64,000 nucleotides of DNA from CAZPNX01 sp964518765 (GCA_964518765.1 CAZFJC010000009.1:29584-93583); one strand, 5' to 3'; shown: positions 17,343-26,376, counted from the first letter of the stretch. A program made the numbers and translations. Notes: generated by a model not told the origin, from the sequence alone.

Positions 17343-18388
17343 GATTGACTATCCCTTTCGGGTTCGCTCTCTCCTCCCCACCCGCCCTGCTGCCTCAAGT
17401 CACGTTCCATCCGCTCGGCCATCGCCAGGAAGCTCTCAGCCTTGGCCCCGTGGCCCATCTGCCTCCAGGCATCAGCATACGCCTTTTGTATAGTAATTAG
17501 AAGCCTCTTATCCCCCAATCCCGCGCTCTGGGCGTTGGCCATGTCTAGCACCTCCAACGCCTCCTCGGCCTTGCCGTCGGCCAGCATCAGGGTGGCGGTG
17601 CTGGTTAGGGCCGATACCTCGGTCTCCAAGTCCCCCACCTCCCTGGCCATTTTGATGCATTTTTCCCACTCGTCCATGGCCTGCACCGGGTCGCCCATAT
17701 CTCGATAGATGTTACCGGCCACGTGGTGGGCCGAGGCCGCCCCGGCCTTGTCACCGTACTCCATCATGATTTTAGCCGCCCCCAGGCTGTTTTCTAAGGC
17801 CGGCTCGAAATCGCCCGATTCCCGGTAGAGGTCGGCCAGGTTGACCATGGCTCCGGCAATGAACCGCTGTTCCCCTAACTCCTGGTATCCCTCCAGCCCT
17901 TGGAGGAAGTACTTGAGGGCGCCCTGGCTGTCTCCCATATATTGGTGGACGATTCCCAGGTTGTTTAAGGCCGAGGCCGCCAGCAGCTTGTCACCTATCA
18001 TGTTTGCGACCATTTGGACGTGCTGGTAGCTCTCGGCCGCCTTCCGGTAGTCCCCTAGGTGCCGGTGGATGCAGGCGATCTGGTTCTCCATCCGGCAGGC
18101 CCTCGCCTCCTCGCCCAGTTTGCGCAGCAGGCCCAGGGATTCCAGCCCGTGCTTCAGCGCCTCCCGGTGGCGGGCCAGCACTATCTCGCAGAAGCTTAGT
18201 ATGCCCAGGCCGTAGGCCCTCCCCATCTCATAGTCCAGGCGCTCCGAGGCTGCCAGCGATTCCCGGCACAGCTCGGCCGCCTCGGCCGGCCGGCTGTCCG
18301 AGAGTTCGGCCGCCATCTTGGTCATCAGGTCGGCCTTCTCCGGCGAGTCCGGCATGGCCGACAGTTTCTGCTGGAGCTCCTTGTCCAT
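17339..18388 (-). CDS. TPR-repeat protein, first gene of the TPR/kinase operon
   Basis: 349 residues. The N-terminal signature MPDSPEKADLMTKMAAEL is followed by about seven TPR units (ALNNLGIVHQYMGDSQGALK). It is the closest paralogue of the gene at 12532-13548, aligning along its full length. The first gene of the operon: upstream, minus-strand TTGCTT-N17-TAAAAT is a weak promoter candidate within 18389-18450. The tail is rich in Gly, Glu and Ser. Confidence 0.75.
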   Translation of the reverse strand: MDKELQQKLSAMPDSPEKADLMTKMAAELSDSRPAEAAELCRESLAASERLDYEMGRAYGLGILSFCEIVLARHREALKHGLESLGLLRKLGEEARACRMENQIACIHRHLGDYRKAAESYQHVQMVANMIGDKLLAASALNNLGIVHQYMGDSQGALKYFLQGLEGYQELGEQRFIAGAMVNLADLYRESGDFEPALENSLGAAKIMMEYGDKAGAASAHHVAGNIYRDMGDPVQAMDEWEKCIKMAREVGDLETEVSALTSTATLMLADGKAEEALEVLDMANAQSAGLGDKRLLITIQKAYADAWRQMGHGAKAESFLAMAERMERDLRQQGGWGGESEPERDSQS

Positions 18389-18442
18389 GTAACGCTTTTT
18401 CCGCCTGGTTCTATTTTACTATCGGACGGCCGCAAAAGCAAG

Positions 18443-18480
18443 AAAATAAGAAGCCCGGGTCGATAAACCCGGGCTTTCCT
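18443..18480. terminator. Terminator downstream of the acyl-CoA dehydrogenase gene
   Basis: GCCCGGGT (18453-18460), a 6-nt loop and ACCCGGGC (18467-18474). On the minus strand it is followed by TTCTTATTTTC. It closes the transcript of the dehydrogenase and lies just before the start of the TPR/kinase operon. Confidence 0.85.
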
Positions 18481-18493
18481 GGCCGCTCGTCCC

Positions 18494-19654
18494 TTATTCC
18501 TTGGAACCGGCCGCCTCCTTGATGAGGTTGGAGGCGATGACCGTCCGCTGGATCTGGTTGGTGCCCTCGTAGATCTGGGTGATCTTGGCGTCGCGCATCA
18601 TCTTCTCCACCGGATATTCCTTCATATAGCCGTAGCCCCCCAGCACCTGGACGGCGTTGGTGGTCACCTCCATGGCCACGTCCGAGGCGAAGCACTTACA
18701 CATGGCGCTCTCCTTGGAGTACTTCTTCTCCCCGGCGTCGATCATTCGGGCGGTGGCGTAGACCAGGGCCCGGGCCGCCTCCAGCTTCATGGCCATGTCT
18801 GCCAGCAGGAATTGCACTCCCTGGAAGGCTGAGATCGGCTTGCCGAACTGCTCTCGCTCCCTGGAGTACCTGACGGCCTCGTCCAGCGCCCCCTGGGCGA
18901 TGCCCACCGCCTGGGCGGCCACCCCGGGGCGGCTGCGGTCCAGCGTTCCCATGGCCACCATAAAGCCCATGCCCTCCTTCCCCAGGATCTGGCTTTTGTG
19001 CACCCGGCAGTCCTCGAACACCAACTCCCGGGTGGCCGAGGCCCGGATGCCCATCTTATTCTCCTTCTTGCCGAAGCTGAAGCCCGGCGTTCCCTTCTCC
19101 ACGATGAAGGCGGTGGCCCCTCGACTGCCCTTGGAGCGGTCGGTCATGGCCACCACCGAATAGACCTCAGCCTCGCCGCCGTTGGTGATCCACTGCTTGG
19201 TGCCGTTGAGCACGTAGTGATCACCTTCGCGCATCGCCGTGGTCTGGATGCCGCCGGCGTCAGAGCCGGCGTTGGCCTCGGTCAGGGCGAAGGCCGCCAG
19301 CCGTTTGCCCTTGGCGATGTCCGGCAGGTACTTCCTCTTTTGCTCGTCGGTGCCGTAGAGGATAATGGGAAAGGTTCCCAGGCCGGTGGCAGCGAAGGAC
19401 AGGGAGATGCCGCCGCAGAAACGCGACAGCTCCTCGGTGGCGATGGCCATCTCGGTGACCCCCCCGCCCAAACCGCCGTACTCGGCCGGGATGTAGACCC
19501 CGCAGATGTCGGCCTCGGCCAGCACCTTGACGATCTCCCAGGGGAACTCCCCGGTCTCGTCGTAATGCTCCCGCACCGGCTTGATCTTCTCCGCCCCTAT
19601 CTTGTGGCAGAGGTCCTTGATCATCTTCTGCTCTTCGGTCAGAAAGTAGTTCAT
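18494..19654 (-). CDS. Acyl-CoA dehydrogenase
   Basis: FAD-dependent alpha,beta-dehydrogenation of an acyl-CoA; 386 residues, standard length. Family signatures are present: FALTEANAGSDAGG (FAD and substrate loop), QWITNGGEAEVYSVVAM, and near the C-terminus QVLGGYGYMKEYPVEKMMRD with the catalytic-base region IYEGTNQIQR. AGAGGAGG precedes the ATG. Short-chain/butyryl-CoA-type specificity is likely from the sequence style but not proven. It stands 80 nt after rnc, with no etfAB or other beta-oxidation gene beside it. Confidence 0.93.
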   Translation of the reverse strand: MNYFLTEEQKMIKDLCHKIGAEKIKPVREHYDETGEFPWEIVKVLAEADICGVYIPAEYGGLGGGVTEMAIATEELSRFCGGISLSFAATGLGTFPIILYGTDEQKRKYLPDIAKGKRLAAFALTEANAGSDAGGIQTTAMREGDHYVLNGTKQWITNGGEAEVYSVVAMTDRSKGSRGATAFIVEKGTPGFSFGKKENKMGIRASATRELVFEDCRVHKSQILGKEGMGFMVAMGTLDRSRPGVAAQAVGIAQGALDEAVRYSREREQFGKPISAFQGVQFLLADMAMKLEAARALVYATARMIDAGEKKYSKESAMCKCFASDVAMEVTTNAVQVLGGYGYMKEYPVEKMMRDAKITQIYEGTNQIQRTVIASNLIKEAAGSKE

Positions 19655-19734
19655 GGTAAGCCTCCTCTACTCATGGTCGTGGCGAAAGCCGCTTCCTGAA
19701 TTACTGGAGAAGCGGTCGCGGTCAGTCTTTTCTT

Positions 19735-20550
19735 TTATCCTCGCACCGGCCTCGTCCGCCCCTTTTGGGGCTTGGCGGCGCCCAGTGCCTCATCCTTTAG
19801 CCGGTCCAGCGCTTGGCGGGCGGCCATCTGCTCGGCCTCCTTCTTGCTGCGGGCGGCAGCCAGGCCATAGCGCTTGCGGTCCAGTTTCAGCTCCACCTCG
19901 AACAGGCGCTGATGGCGCGGCCCGCTCTCCGCCTTCAGGTGGTAGCGGGTGCTGCGACGGTCGCCGTGCGACTGCATATGCTCTTGGAGCATCCCCTTGA
20001 AGTTGAGGTGGGCGCTGTCGGTTATCAGGTGGTCTATCCGCCACAGGAAGCTCTGCTTCAGGAAATGCCGTACCGCCTCCAGGCCCCGGTCCAGGTAATA
20101 GGCGCCCAGCAGCGATTCCATGGCGTCGCCCAACACATTATCCTTGTTGCGCCCCCCGGAGGCGTGCTCTTCCGAGGACATCTCCAGCATCTCGCCCAGA
20201 CCCAGCTCCCGGGCCACCCCGGCCAGTACCTTCTTGCTGACGATCAGCGACTTTATCTCGGTCAGCCTGCCCTCGTCTTCGGAGGGCCGGGTGCGGTAGA
20301 GATGCTCGCAGACAATCAGGCCCAGCACCGAGTCACCCAGAAGCTCCAGCCTTTCGAAGGACTCTAGGTGGCTGGGGGCAGCCGAGCGGTGCCGCAGGGC
20401 CAGCAGATAGAGTTCGGGGTTGCGGATGCCCCAGCCCAGACGATCCCTGATCTTACGCAGGGCCTCGCGCCGGGAGTGGGGCAGGTCCCTACCCTTCAGT
20501 CCCAGGATTCTTCTTATCAAAAAGCCACCGCTATCACCCTTCCGGGTCAA
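19735..20550 (-). CDS. rnc: Ribonuclease III
   Basis: Double-strand-specific endoribonuclease for rRNA and mRNA processing. 271 residues. The catalytic signature is ERLELLGDSVLGL, with the second acidic cluster in DAMESLLGAYYLDRG. A C-terminal dsRNA-binding domain ends in KKEAEQMAARQALDRL. Both the N-terminus (about 35 residues) and the basic C-terminal tail are longer than in E. coli. The ATG overlaps the fabF stop by four bases, as is common at the end of fab clusters. Confidence 0.95.
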   Translation of the reverse strand: MTRKGDSGGFLIRRILGLKGRDLPHSRREALRKIRDRLGWGIRNPELYLLALRHRSAAPSHLESFERLELLGDSVLGLIVCEHLYRTRPSEDEGRLTEIKSLIVSKKVLAGVARELGLGEMLEMSSEEHASGGRNKDNVLGDAMESLLGAYYLDRGLEAVRHFLKQSFLWRIDHLITDSAHLNFKGMLQEHMQSHGDRRSTRYHLKAESGPRHQRLFEVELKLDRKRYGLAAARSKKEAEQMAARQALDRLKDEALGAAKPQKGRTRPVRG

Positions 20551-21785
20551 TCCAGTTTCCTCACCGCCAAGCAGGCGTTATGCCCGCCGAAACCGAAGGA
20601 GTTGGACAAGGCCGCCCGGATGTTCGCCTGACGCGGCCGGTTGGGCACATAGTCCAGGTCGCACTCCGGGTCGGGCGTTTCGTAGTTAGCAGTGGGGTGT
20701 ATCAGAGAGTTAGCCATGCACAGCACCGTGGCCACCAGCTCGATGCCCCCGGCCGCGCCCAGCAGATGGCCGGTCATGGACTTGGTGGACGATATGGCCA
20801 CCTTCCCGGCCCTGTCTCCGAACACCGACTTGATGGCCGCTGTCTCGTACTTGTCGTTGAGGTCGGTGGAGGTCCCATGGGCGTTTATGTAGTCAACCTC
20901 CTCTGGCTTCAGCCCGGCGGTGGCCAGCGCTCTCCTCATGGCCCGGGCCGCTCCCTCTCCCCCAGGGGCCGGAGCGGTGATGTGATGGGCGTCAGCGGTA
21001 GCCCCGTAGCCAGCCAGCTCCGCATAGATCCTGGCCCCCCGCGCCCTGGCGTGCTCCATCTCCTCCAGGATGACGATACCGGCGCCCTCGGCCATAACAA
21101 AGCCGTCCCGGTCCTTATCGAAGGGACGGGAGGCTTTCTCCGGCTGGTCGTTTCGGGTGGAGAGCGCCCTCAGAGCGCAGAACCCGGCCAGGGCCAGAGG
21201 GGTGATGGGTGCCTCGGCCCCGCCGCATATGACGGCGTCGCTCTCCCCCAGGACGATGCTACAGTAGCCCTCGCCGATGGCATGGGAGGCCGAGGCGCAG
21301 GCCGAGACGGTAGCGAAGTTGATGCCCTTGGCCCCGCAGTCCATGGAGATTCGTCCGGCGGCGATGTCCGAGATCATCATGGGCACGAAGAACGGGGACA
21401 CCTTGTCTGGACCGTGCTCCATAAGCTTACGGTGCTGATCCTCCCAGGTCTCGGTGCCGCCGATGCCGGAGGCGATGATCACCCCCACCCGGTCGGCCGC
21501 CTCGCCTTCGACCTTAAGCCCGGAGTCGGCCAAGGCCTGCTTGTAGGCGGCCATGGCGTAGTGGGTGAAGCGGTCCATGCGACGGACCTCCTTACGGTCT
21601 ATGTAGGCCGCCGGATCGAAATTCTTGACCTCGCCGGCTATTCTAGCCGAGTACCTGGAGGTGTCGAAGCGGGTTATCAGGCCGACGCCGTTCCGGCCCG
21701 CCTTTAGGCTTTCCCAGAAATCGGCCACATTGTTGCCCACGGGCGTCACTACCCCCAGACCGGTTATCGCCACACGACGTTTCAT
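20547..21785 (-). CDS. fabF: 3-oxoacyl-[ACP] synthase II
   Basis: Elongating condensing enzyme of type II fatty-acid synthesis; 412 residues. The Cys-His-His triad is intact: Cys in TVSACASASHAIGEGY, His in INAHGTSTDLND and His in KSMTGHLLGAAGG. It follows acpP in the standard order and is translationally coupled to rnc. Confidence 0.97.
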   Translation of the reverse strand: MKRRVAITGLGVVTPVGNNVADFWESLKAGRNGVGLITRFDTSRYSARIAGEVKNFDPAAYIDRKEVRRMDRFTHYAMAAYKQALADSGLKVEGEAADRVGVIIASGIGGTETWEDQHRKLMEHGPDKVSPFFVPMMISDIAAGRISMDCGAKGINFATVSACASASHAIGEGYCSIVLGESDAVICGGAEAPITPLALAGFCALRALSTRNDQPEKASRPFDKDRDGFVMAEGAGIVILEEMEHARARGARIYAELAGYGATADAHHITAPAPGGEGAARAMRRALATAGLKPEEVDYINAHGTSTDLNDKYETAAIKSVFGDRAGKVAISSTKSMTGHLLGAAGGIELVATVLCMANSLIHPTANYETPDPECDLDYVPNRPRQANIRAALSNSFGFGGHNACLAVRKLD

Positions 21786-21815
21786 ATGTTAAATATCCTG
21801 CATTGATTGTCTGCC

Positions 21816-21843
21816 GGGGCGCCGCGCTATGGCGTGGCGCCCC
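21816..21843 (-). promoter_or_regulatory. Strong hairpin between acpP and fabF
   Basis: GGGGCGCC (21816-21823) pairs with GGCGCCCC (21836-21843). The inner GCGC/GCGT pairs extend the stem to 12 bp with a 4-nt loop. No T run follows on either strand, so it is not a normal terminator. By position it could stabilise the upstream acpP message or attenuate fabF, consistent with the need for more ACP than FabF. Confidence 0.5.
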
Positions 21844-21867
21844 TCTATCGGAAATTTCTATTCGATG

Positions 21868-22113
21868 TTACCCCTGCTTCTCGGCCAGCTTCTTCTCGAT
21901 GTAGCTGATGGCTGCCCCGACCGTGGTCAGTTTCTCGGCTTCCTCGTCCGAGATCTCCATGCCAAACTTCTCCTCCAGGGCCATCACCAGCTCCACCGTG
22001 TCCAGCGAGTCGGCCCCCAGGTCCTCGGTGAACGAGGCCTCCGGGGTCACCTGGGACGCGTCCACGCCCAGCCGGTCGATGATGATCTTCTTGACGTCGT
22101 CTACTACTGCCAT
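21868..22113 (-). CDS. acpP: Acyl carrier protein
   Basis: Carrier of fatty-acyl intermediates. The phosphopantetheine serine lies in DLGADSLDTVELVMALEEKF. About 81 residues. I use the ATG at 22113 because AGGAGG lies eight bases upstream; a GTG three codons earlier falls inside that Shine-Dalgarno sequence. It lies between fabG and fabF, with a 160-bp gap on the fabG side that holds a decayed palindromic repeat (22188-22275). Confidence 0.96.
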   Translation of the reverse strand: MAVVDDVKKIIIDRLGVDASQVTPEASFTEDLGADSLDTVELVMALEEKFGMEISDEEAEKLTTVGAAISYIEKKLAEKQG

Positions 22114-22282
22114 GGGGTTCACCTCCTTTGTTTGGGATTTTGTTTGGTTGGTAATTTGCTATACTTATATACTATTAATCTTGTTGTCGTTCCGAGTTCA
22201 GTTCCTGCTCAGCCATCGAAGGTTCTTTGCCGGATGCTTCGGCAGTCGAACAAAACGCCGTCCGCAGCATGACGGAATCCAA

Positions 22283-23023
22283 TCACATCACCAGCCCGCC
22301 GTCCACCTGGATCACCTGCCCGGTGATATAGGCGGCCGCGTCCGAGGACAGGAAACAAACTAGTTCGGCCACATCCTCAGCCGTGCCGAACCGGGCCAGG
22401 GGGATGGCCTTGAAGTAGGCCTCCTTGACCTCGTCCGAGAGCCTGTCGGTCATGGCCGACTGGATGAAGCCCGGGGCCACCGCGTTGCAGGTGATGTTGC
22501 GCGAGGCCAGCTCCTTGGCCACCGACTTGGTCAGCGAGATGAGCCCGCCCTTGGAGGCCGCGTAGTTGGTCTGGCCGGCGTTGCCCATCAGGCCGACCAC
22601 CGAGGAGATGTTGACGATGCGGCCGGAACGCTGCTTCATCATGATCCGGGTGACGGCCTTGGTCATCAGGAAGGCGCCCTTGAGGTTGACGTCCAGCACC
22701 AGATCCCAGTCCTTCTCGTCCATCCGCATCATCAGGTTGTCGCGGGTCACCCCGGCGTTGTTTACCAGAATGTCCAATGTCGGGAATGTCTCGGTGGCCT
22801 TCTTGACCAACTCGGCCACCTCGGCCGCGTCGGCCACGTTGCACTTGACGGCCAGCGACTTGACCCCCAGGCCCTCGATCTCCCTGGCGGCCGCCTCGGC
22901 CGCCACCAGGTTGACGTCCGAAACCACGATGTTGGCCCCGGCCCCGGCCAGCTTCAGGGCGATGGCCCTGCCGATGCCCTGGGCGGCTCCGGTGACGACG
23001 GCGGTCTTATCCTTCAAATTCAT
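22283..23023 (-). CDS. fabG: 3-oxoacyl-[ACP] reductase
   Basis: NADPH-dependent short-chain dehydrogenase/reductase of fatty-acid elongation; 246 residues. Cofactor motif GAAQGIGRAIA, NNAG motif in LVNNAGVTRDNL, catalytic Ser in NISSVVGLMG and the YxxxK pair in YAASKGGLISLTKS. The start overlaps fabD by four bases. Confidence 0.96.
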   Translation of the reverse strand: MNLKDKTAVVTGAAQGIGRAIALKLAGAGANIVVSDVNLVAAEAAAREIEGLGVKSLAVKCNVADAAEVAELVKKATETFPTLDILVNNAGVTRDNLMMRMDEKDWDLVLDVNLKGAFLMTKAVTRIMMKQRSGRIVNISSVVGLMGNAGQTNYAASKGGLISLTKSVAKELASRNITCNAVAPGFIQSAMTDRLSDEVKEAYFKAIPLARFGTAEDVAELVCFLSSDAAAYITGQVIQVDGGLVM

Positions 23024-23955
23024 TTCTTTATCGTCCCTAATGTCTCAGCCAAAGTCTTCGAGTCCTCGACGTTGTGGACGGTGACCTCGGGGGCGATCTT
23101 CTTCACCAGCCCCTTTAGCACCCGGCCCGGGCCGCACTCCACCATAGTGGTCACTCCAAGCGAGGCCATGTGCTTGACCGACTCCTCCCAGCGCACCGGC
23201 TTCTTCACCTGCTCGATCAGCAGCTCCTTGATGGTCCGCGGGCTTTGCACCGGCTCGGCCACCACGTTGGCGATGACCGGACACTTCGGCTCCTTTATCT
23301 CCACCCGCTCCAGGGCCTGCCTCATCCCGTACTGGGCGATGTCCATCAATTCAGAATGGAAGGCCCCCGAGACCTCCAGCTGGACGGCCCGCTTGGCCCC
23401 CTTGGCCTTGGCCAACTCCATGGCCTTGAGAACCGCCTCCACCTCTCCGGAGATGACCGTCTGGTCGGCCGAGTTGAAGTTGGCCGCCTCCACGATGCCG
23501 TGCTCCCGGGCCTCGTGGCACAGCCGCTCGACCTCGGCCGGCGAAAGGCCCAGCACCGCCGCCATGGTCCCAGGCTGGATATCCCCGGCCACCGCCATCA
23601 GGCTGCCGCGGATGCGCACCAACCGCACCGCGTCCTCGAGCGACAGGGCCCCGGCCGCCACTAGGGCCGAGTACTCGCCCAGGCTGTGCCCGGCAGTGTA
23701 GTCGAAACTGACGCCCTCTCGCTCCAGCAGCCGGAAGGCGGCCACCGAGTGGATGAGGATGGCCGGCTGGGCGTTGTGGGTCATGCGCAGCTCGGCCGGG
23801 GTGCTCTCGAAGGAAAGCTTGGCGATGTCGAATTTCAGGGCCTGGTTGGCCCGGTCATAGCACTCCTTGGCCAAAGGGTGGTTCTCGAAAAGGTCCTTGC
23901 CCATGCCTACGTACTGGGCCCCCTGCCCGGGGAAGATAATGGCCGTTTTTGGCAT
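23020..23955 (-). CDS. fabD: Malonyl-CoA:ACP transacylase
   Basis: Loads malonyl groups onto ACP. 311 residues. N-terminal FPGQGAQYVGMGKDL, nucleophile Ser in AGHSLGEYSALV, and catalytic His in SGAFHSELM. It is in its usual place between fabH and fabG. Confidence 0.96.
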   Translation of the reverse strand: MPKTAIIFPGQGAQYVGMGKDLFENHPLAKECYDRANQALKFDIAKLSFESTPAELRMTHNAQPAILIHSVAAFRLLEREGVSFDYTAGHSLGEYSALVAAGALSLEDAVRLVRIRGSLMAVAGDIQPGTMAAVLGLSPAEVERLCHEAREHGIVEAANFNSADQTVISGEVEAVLKAMELAKAKGAKRAVQLEVSGAFHSELMDIAQYGMRQALERVEIKEPKCPVIANVVAEPVQSPRTIKELLIEQVKKPVRWEESVKHMASLGVTTMVECGPGRVLKGLVKKIAPEVTVHNVEDSKTLAETLGTIKK

Positions 23956-23995
23956 AATAGAAATCCCTTTGTTAATAGCAAATCCCTGAAAACTA

Positions 23996-24058
23996 AAGAC
24001 TGGATGTTGAATCCTGAGCTCTTCCTTCTGAATTCAGTTTTCAGTCTTCACCAGCGGA
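23996..24058. repeat. Heptamer-phased tract between fabD and fabH
   Basis: Nine consecutive 7-nt units fill the fabH-fabD gap and run over the fabH stop. Read on the minus strand the units follow a degenerate C(T/A)GAANN pattern (for example CTGAAAA, CTGAATT, CAGAAGG). The unit sequence varies but the 7-nt register is kept. The same unit type occurs in pdxJ, in the signal-peptide region of the gene at 43563-44723 and at the start of pyrC. Confidence 0.6.
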
Positions 24059-25028
24059 TAAGCACCGCGCCCCAGGTGAACCCGGCCCCGAAGGCCACCA
24101 GCAGGACGATGTTTCCCGGCTTGATGCGGCCGGTGCGCACCGCCTCGTCCAGGGCGATGGGGATGGAGGCGGCCGAAGTGTTGCCGTACTTATGGATGTT
24201 GACGAACACCTTCTCGATGGGCAGTTCGAAGTGGCGGCCGATGGCCTCGATGATGCGGTTGTTGGCCTGGTGGGGGATGAGGACGTCCAGCCTGTCCTTG
24301 GGGATCCCGGCCCTCTCCAGCACCTTGTCGGCGGCATCGCTCATCTTGCGCACCGCGTGGGGGAAGACCTTGTTGCCCTCCATCTTTACCACGTGCATCC
24401 TGCCGTCCACCGTAGCGTGCGAGGCCGGGTTGAGGCTGCCTCCGGCGGGCTGGTAGAGCAGGTCGCCCAGGGAGCCGTCGGCCGCCACGAAGGTGGAGAG
24501 CATCCCCCGGTCCTCCTCGGTCCATCCCAGCACCGCCGCCCCGGCCCCGTCGCCAAAAAGGACGCAGGTGGCCCGGTCGGTCCAGTCGGTGATCTTGGTC
24601 AGCTCCTCCACCCCGATCACCAGCACCTTGCGTCCGTGGTCGTTCTCCACCAGGCTCCGGCCCAGCTCCAGGCCGTAGATGAACCCGGTGCAGCCGGCCG
24701 CCAGGTCGAAGGCGGCCGCTTGGGAGGCCCCTAGCCTAGTCTGCACCAGGCAGGCGGTCGAGGGGAAGGGCATGTCCGGGGTGATGGTAGCGACGATGAT
24801 GAAGTCCAGCTCCTCCGGTTTGACGCCCGAGGCCTCCAGGGCGTTCTTGGCCGCCCCCAGGGCCAGGTGAGAGGAGGGGGTCTTCTCGTCCGAGATCCGC
24901 CTCTCCTTGATGCCGGTACGCTGGGTGATCCACTCGTCGCTGGTCTCGACCATCTTCTCCAGGTCGGCGTTGGTAAGCACTTTGTCGGGCAGGCATGAGC
25001 CGGTGCCCAAAATGGCGACATGTCCCAT
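24048..25028 (-). CDS. fabH: 3-oxoacyl-[ACP] synthase III
   Basis: Initiates fatty-acid synthesis by condensing acyl-CoA with malonyl-ACP. 326 residues. The Cys-His-Asn triad is intact: DLAAGCTGFIYGLE, PHQANNRIIEAIG and NIHKYGNTSAAS. The gene starts directly after plsX stops. Confidence 0.96.
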   Translation of the reverse strand: MGHVAILGTGSCLPDKVLTNADLEKMVETSDEWITQRTGIKERRISDEKTPSSHLALGAAKNALEASGVKPEELDFIIVATITPDMPFPSTACLVQTRLGASQAAAFDLAAGCTGFIYGLELGRSLVENDHGRKVLVIGVEELTKITDWTDRATCVLFGDGAGAAVLGWTEEDRGMLSTFVAADGSLGDLLYQPAGGSLNPASHATVDGRMHVVKMEGNKVFPHAVRKMSDAADKVLERAGIPKDRLDVLIPHQANNRIIEAIGRHFELPIEKVFVNIHKYGNTSAASIPIALDEAVRTGRIKPGNIVLLVAFGAGFTWGAVLIRW

Positions 25029-26174
25029 CTATTCCTCCACTTTCCCGAAATCCTTTACCTGTTGCCTAATGTGCTCGTTGACCCGGTGGGCCACGCAGCG
25101 GTAGGCCACCAGAACCGCATTCTTGATGGCCTTGGCGGTGGAGCGGCCGTGGCAGATGATGCAGACGCCGTTGACCCCCAAAAGCGGCGCCCCGCCGTAC
25201 TCCTCGTAGTCCAGGTCCTTGGCGAACCGCTTCAGGGCGGGCTTGATGAGCATCCCCCCCAGCTGGGCGAAGATGCTGGTGTAAACATAGCGCTTGATGG
25301 ATCCGAAGAACATGCGGACCACGCTCTCGGCGAACTTGAGGATGACGTTGCCGATGAACCCGTCGCAGACCACCACGTCGGCCGAGCCCCGCAGGATGTC
25401 CTTGCCCTCGATGTTGCCGATGAAGTTGAGCTTGCTGTCCAGCAGCAGCTGGTGGGTCTGCTGGATACGGTCGTGGCCCTTGCTGGCCTCCTCGCCCACC
25501 GACAGCAGCCCCACCTTGGGGTGCGGCTTGTCGAAGACGTAGCGGGCGAAGGACGTGCCCATGGCGGCGAACTGAAGCAGCTGCTGGGGCCTGCAGTCCA
25601 GGTTGGCCCCCACGTCCAGGATGATGCAGCCGCCCAGCTCGGTGGGCATGAAGCTAGCGATGGCCGGCCGGGATACCCCCTCCAGACGTCCCAGGGTTAG
25701 CAACGAGCCGGCCATGACCGCCCCGGTGCTTCCCGATGAGATGAAAGCCTCGGCCTCCCCCTGCTTTTGCAGGCGCAGGCCCACCAGTATCGAGGAATCC
25801 CTCTTGTTGCGCAGGGCCTCGGTGGGCGTCTCGTGCATATCGATGCTCTGGGAGGCATGCACTAGCCGCACCCCGTACTTGTTCAGATCGTCCTCCTTGT
25901 ACTCGGCCTTGCCCACGCCGGTGGCCAGCTCGGTCCTGATGGCCACCTCGTCACCCACCAGAATCACCTGGTAGCGGCCCCTGGCGATACGGGCCGCCTC
26001 GATTGCTCCCTCGATGTTGGGGGCGATGCCGTTGTCCCCGGCCATGGCATCCACCGCTATACGAATCGGGCCGCTGAAACCGTTCTCGACCGGTTGGTTC
26101 AGCCCAGCCCCGGCGGTGAGCTCACCAACCTTGCGCCTCTCGGTCTTCCTCTGGCTGGTGGACCTGGTCTGCAT
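25029..26174 (-). CDS. plsX: Phosphate acyltransferase PlsX
   Basis: Makes acyl-phosphate from acyl-ACP for phospholipid synthesis. The PlsX body begins at IRIAVDAMAGDNG, where most homologues have MGGD, and includes SGSTGAVMAGSLLTLGRL, LDVGANLDCRPQQLLQFA and VVVCDGFIGNVILKF. About 37 residues precede the conserved core, so the true start may lie downstream of 26174; no strong ribosome-binding site decides it. It lies 19 nt after rpmF in the standard rpmF-plsX-fabH order. Confidence 0.94.
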   Translation of the reverse strand: MQTRSTSQRKTERRKVGELTAGAGLNQPVENGFSGPIRIAVDAMAGDNGIAPNIEGAIEAARIARGRYQVILVGDEVAIRTELATGVGKAEYKEDDLNKYGVRLVHASQSIDMHETPTEALRNKRDSSILVGLRLQKQGEAEAFISSGSTGAVMAGSLLTLGRLEGVSRPAIASFMPTELGGCIILDVGANLDCRPQQLLQFAAMGTSFARYVFDKPHPKVGLLSVGEEASKGHDRIQQTHQLLLDSKLNFIGNIEGKDILRGSADVVVCDGFIGNVILKFAESVVRMFFGSIKRYVYTSIFAQLGGMLIKPALKRFAKDLDYEEYGGAPLLGVNGVCIICHGRSTAKAIKNAVLVAYRCVAHRVNEHIRQQVKDFGKVEE

Positions 26175-26193
26175 GCTGGCAGTTCGAAAAACG

Positions 26194-26376
26194 TTAGACT
26201 TCCTTTATTTGGACTATCTCCCGTCCCCCATAGTAGCCGCAGTGGGGGCAGGCCCGGTGCGGCATCCGAGGCTGCTTGCAATGGGAGCACTGCACCAGGT
26301 TGGGGGGCGTCAGCTTCCAGTTGGCCCGCCGCTTGTTGGTGCGGGAGTTGGAGTGTCGCCTCTTGGGAACAGGCAT
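26194..26376 (-). CDS. rpmF: Ribosomal protein L32
   Basis: 60 residues with the usual MPVPKRRHSNSRTNKRRA start. Zinc-ribbon cysteines are all present (CSHCKQ...CPHCGYYGG), so this is the zinc-binding form. AAGGAGATATAGCA before the ATG is a good ribosome-binding site. It heads the fatty-acid block. Confidence 0.97.
   Translation of the reverse strand: MPVPKRRHSNSRTNKRRANWKLTPPNLVQCSHCKQPRMPHRACPHCGYYGGREIVQIKEV

Noticed and set aside
20580..21707. 375-residue plus-strand open frame opposite fabF
   Set aside because: Shadow frame; fabF on the minus strand has its full Cys-His-His triad.
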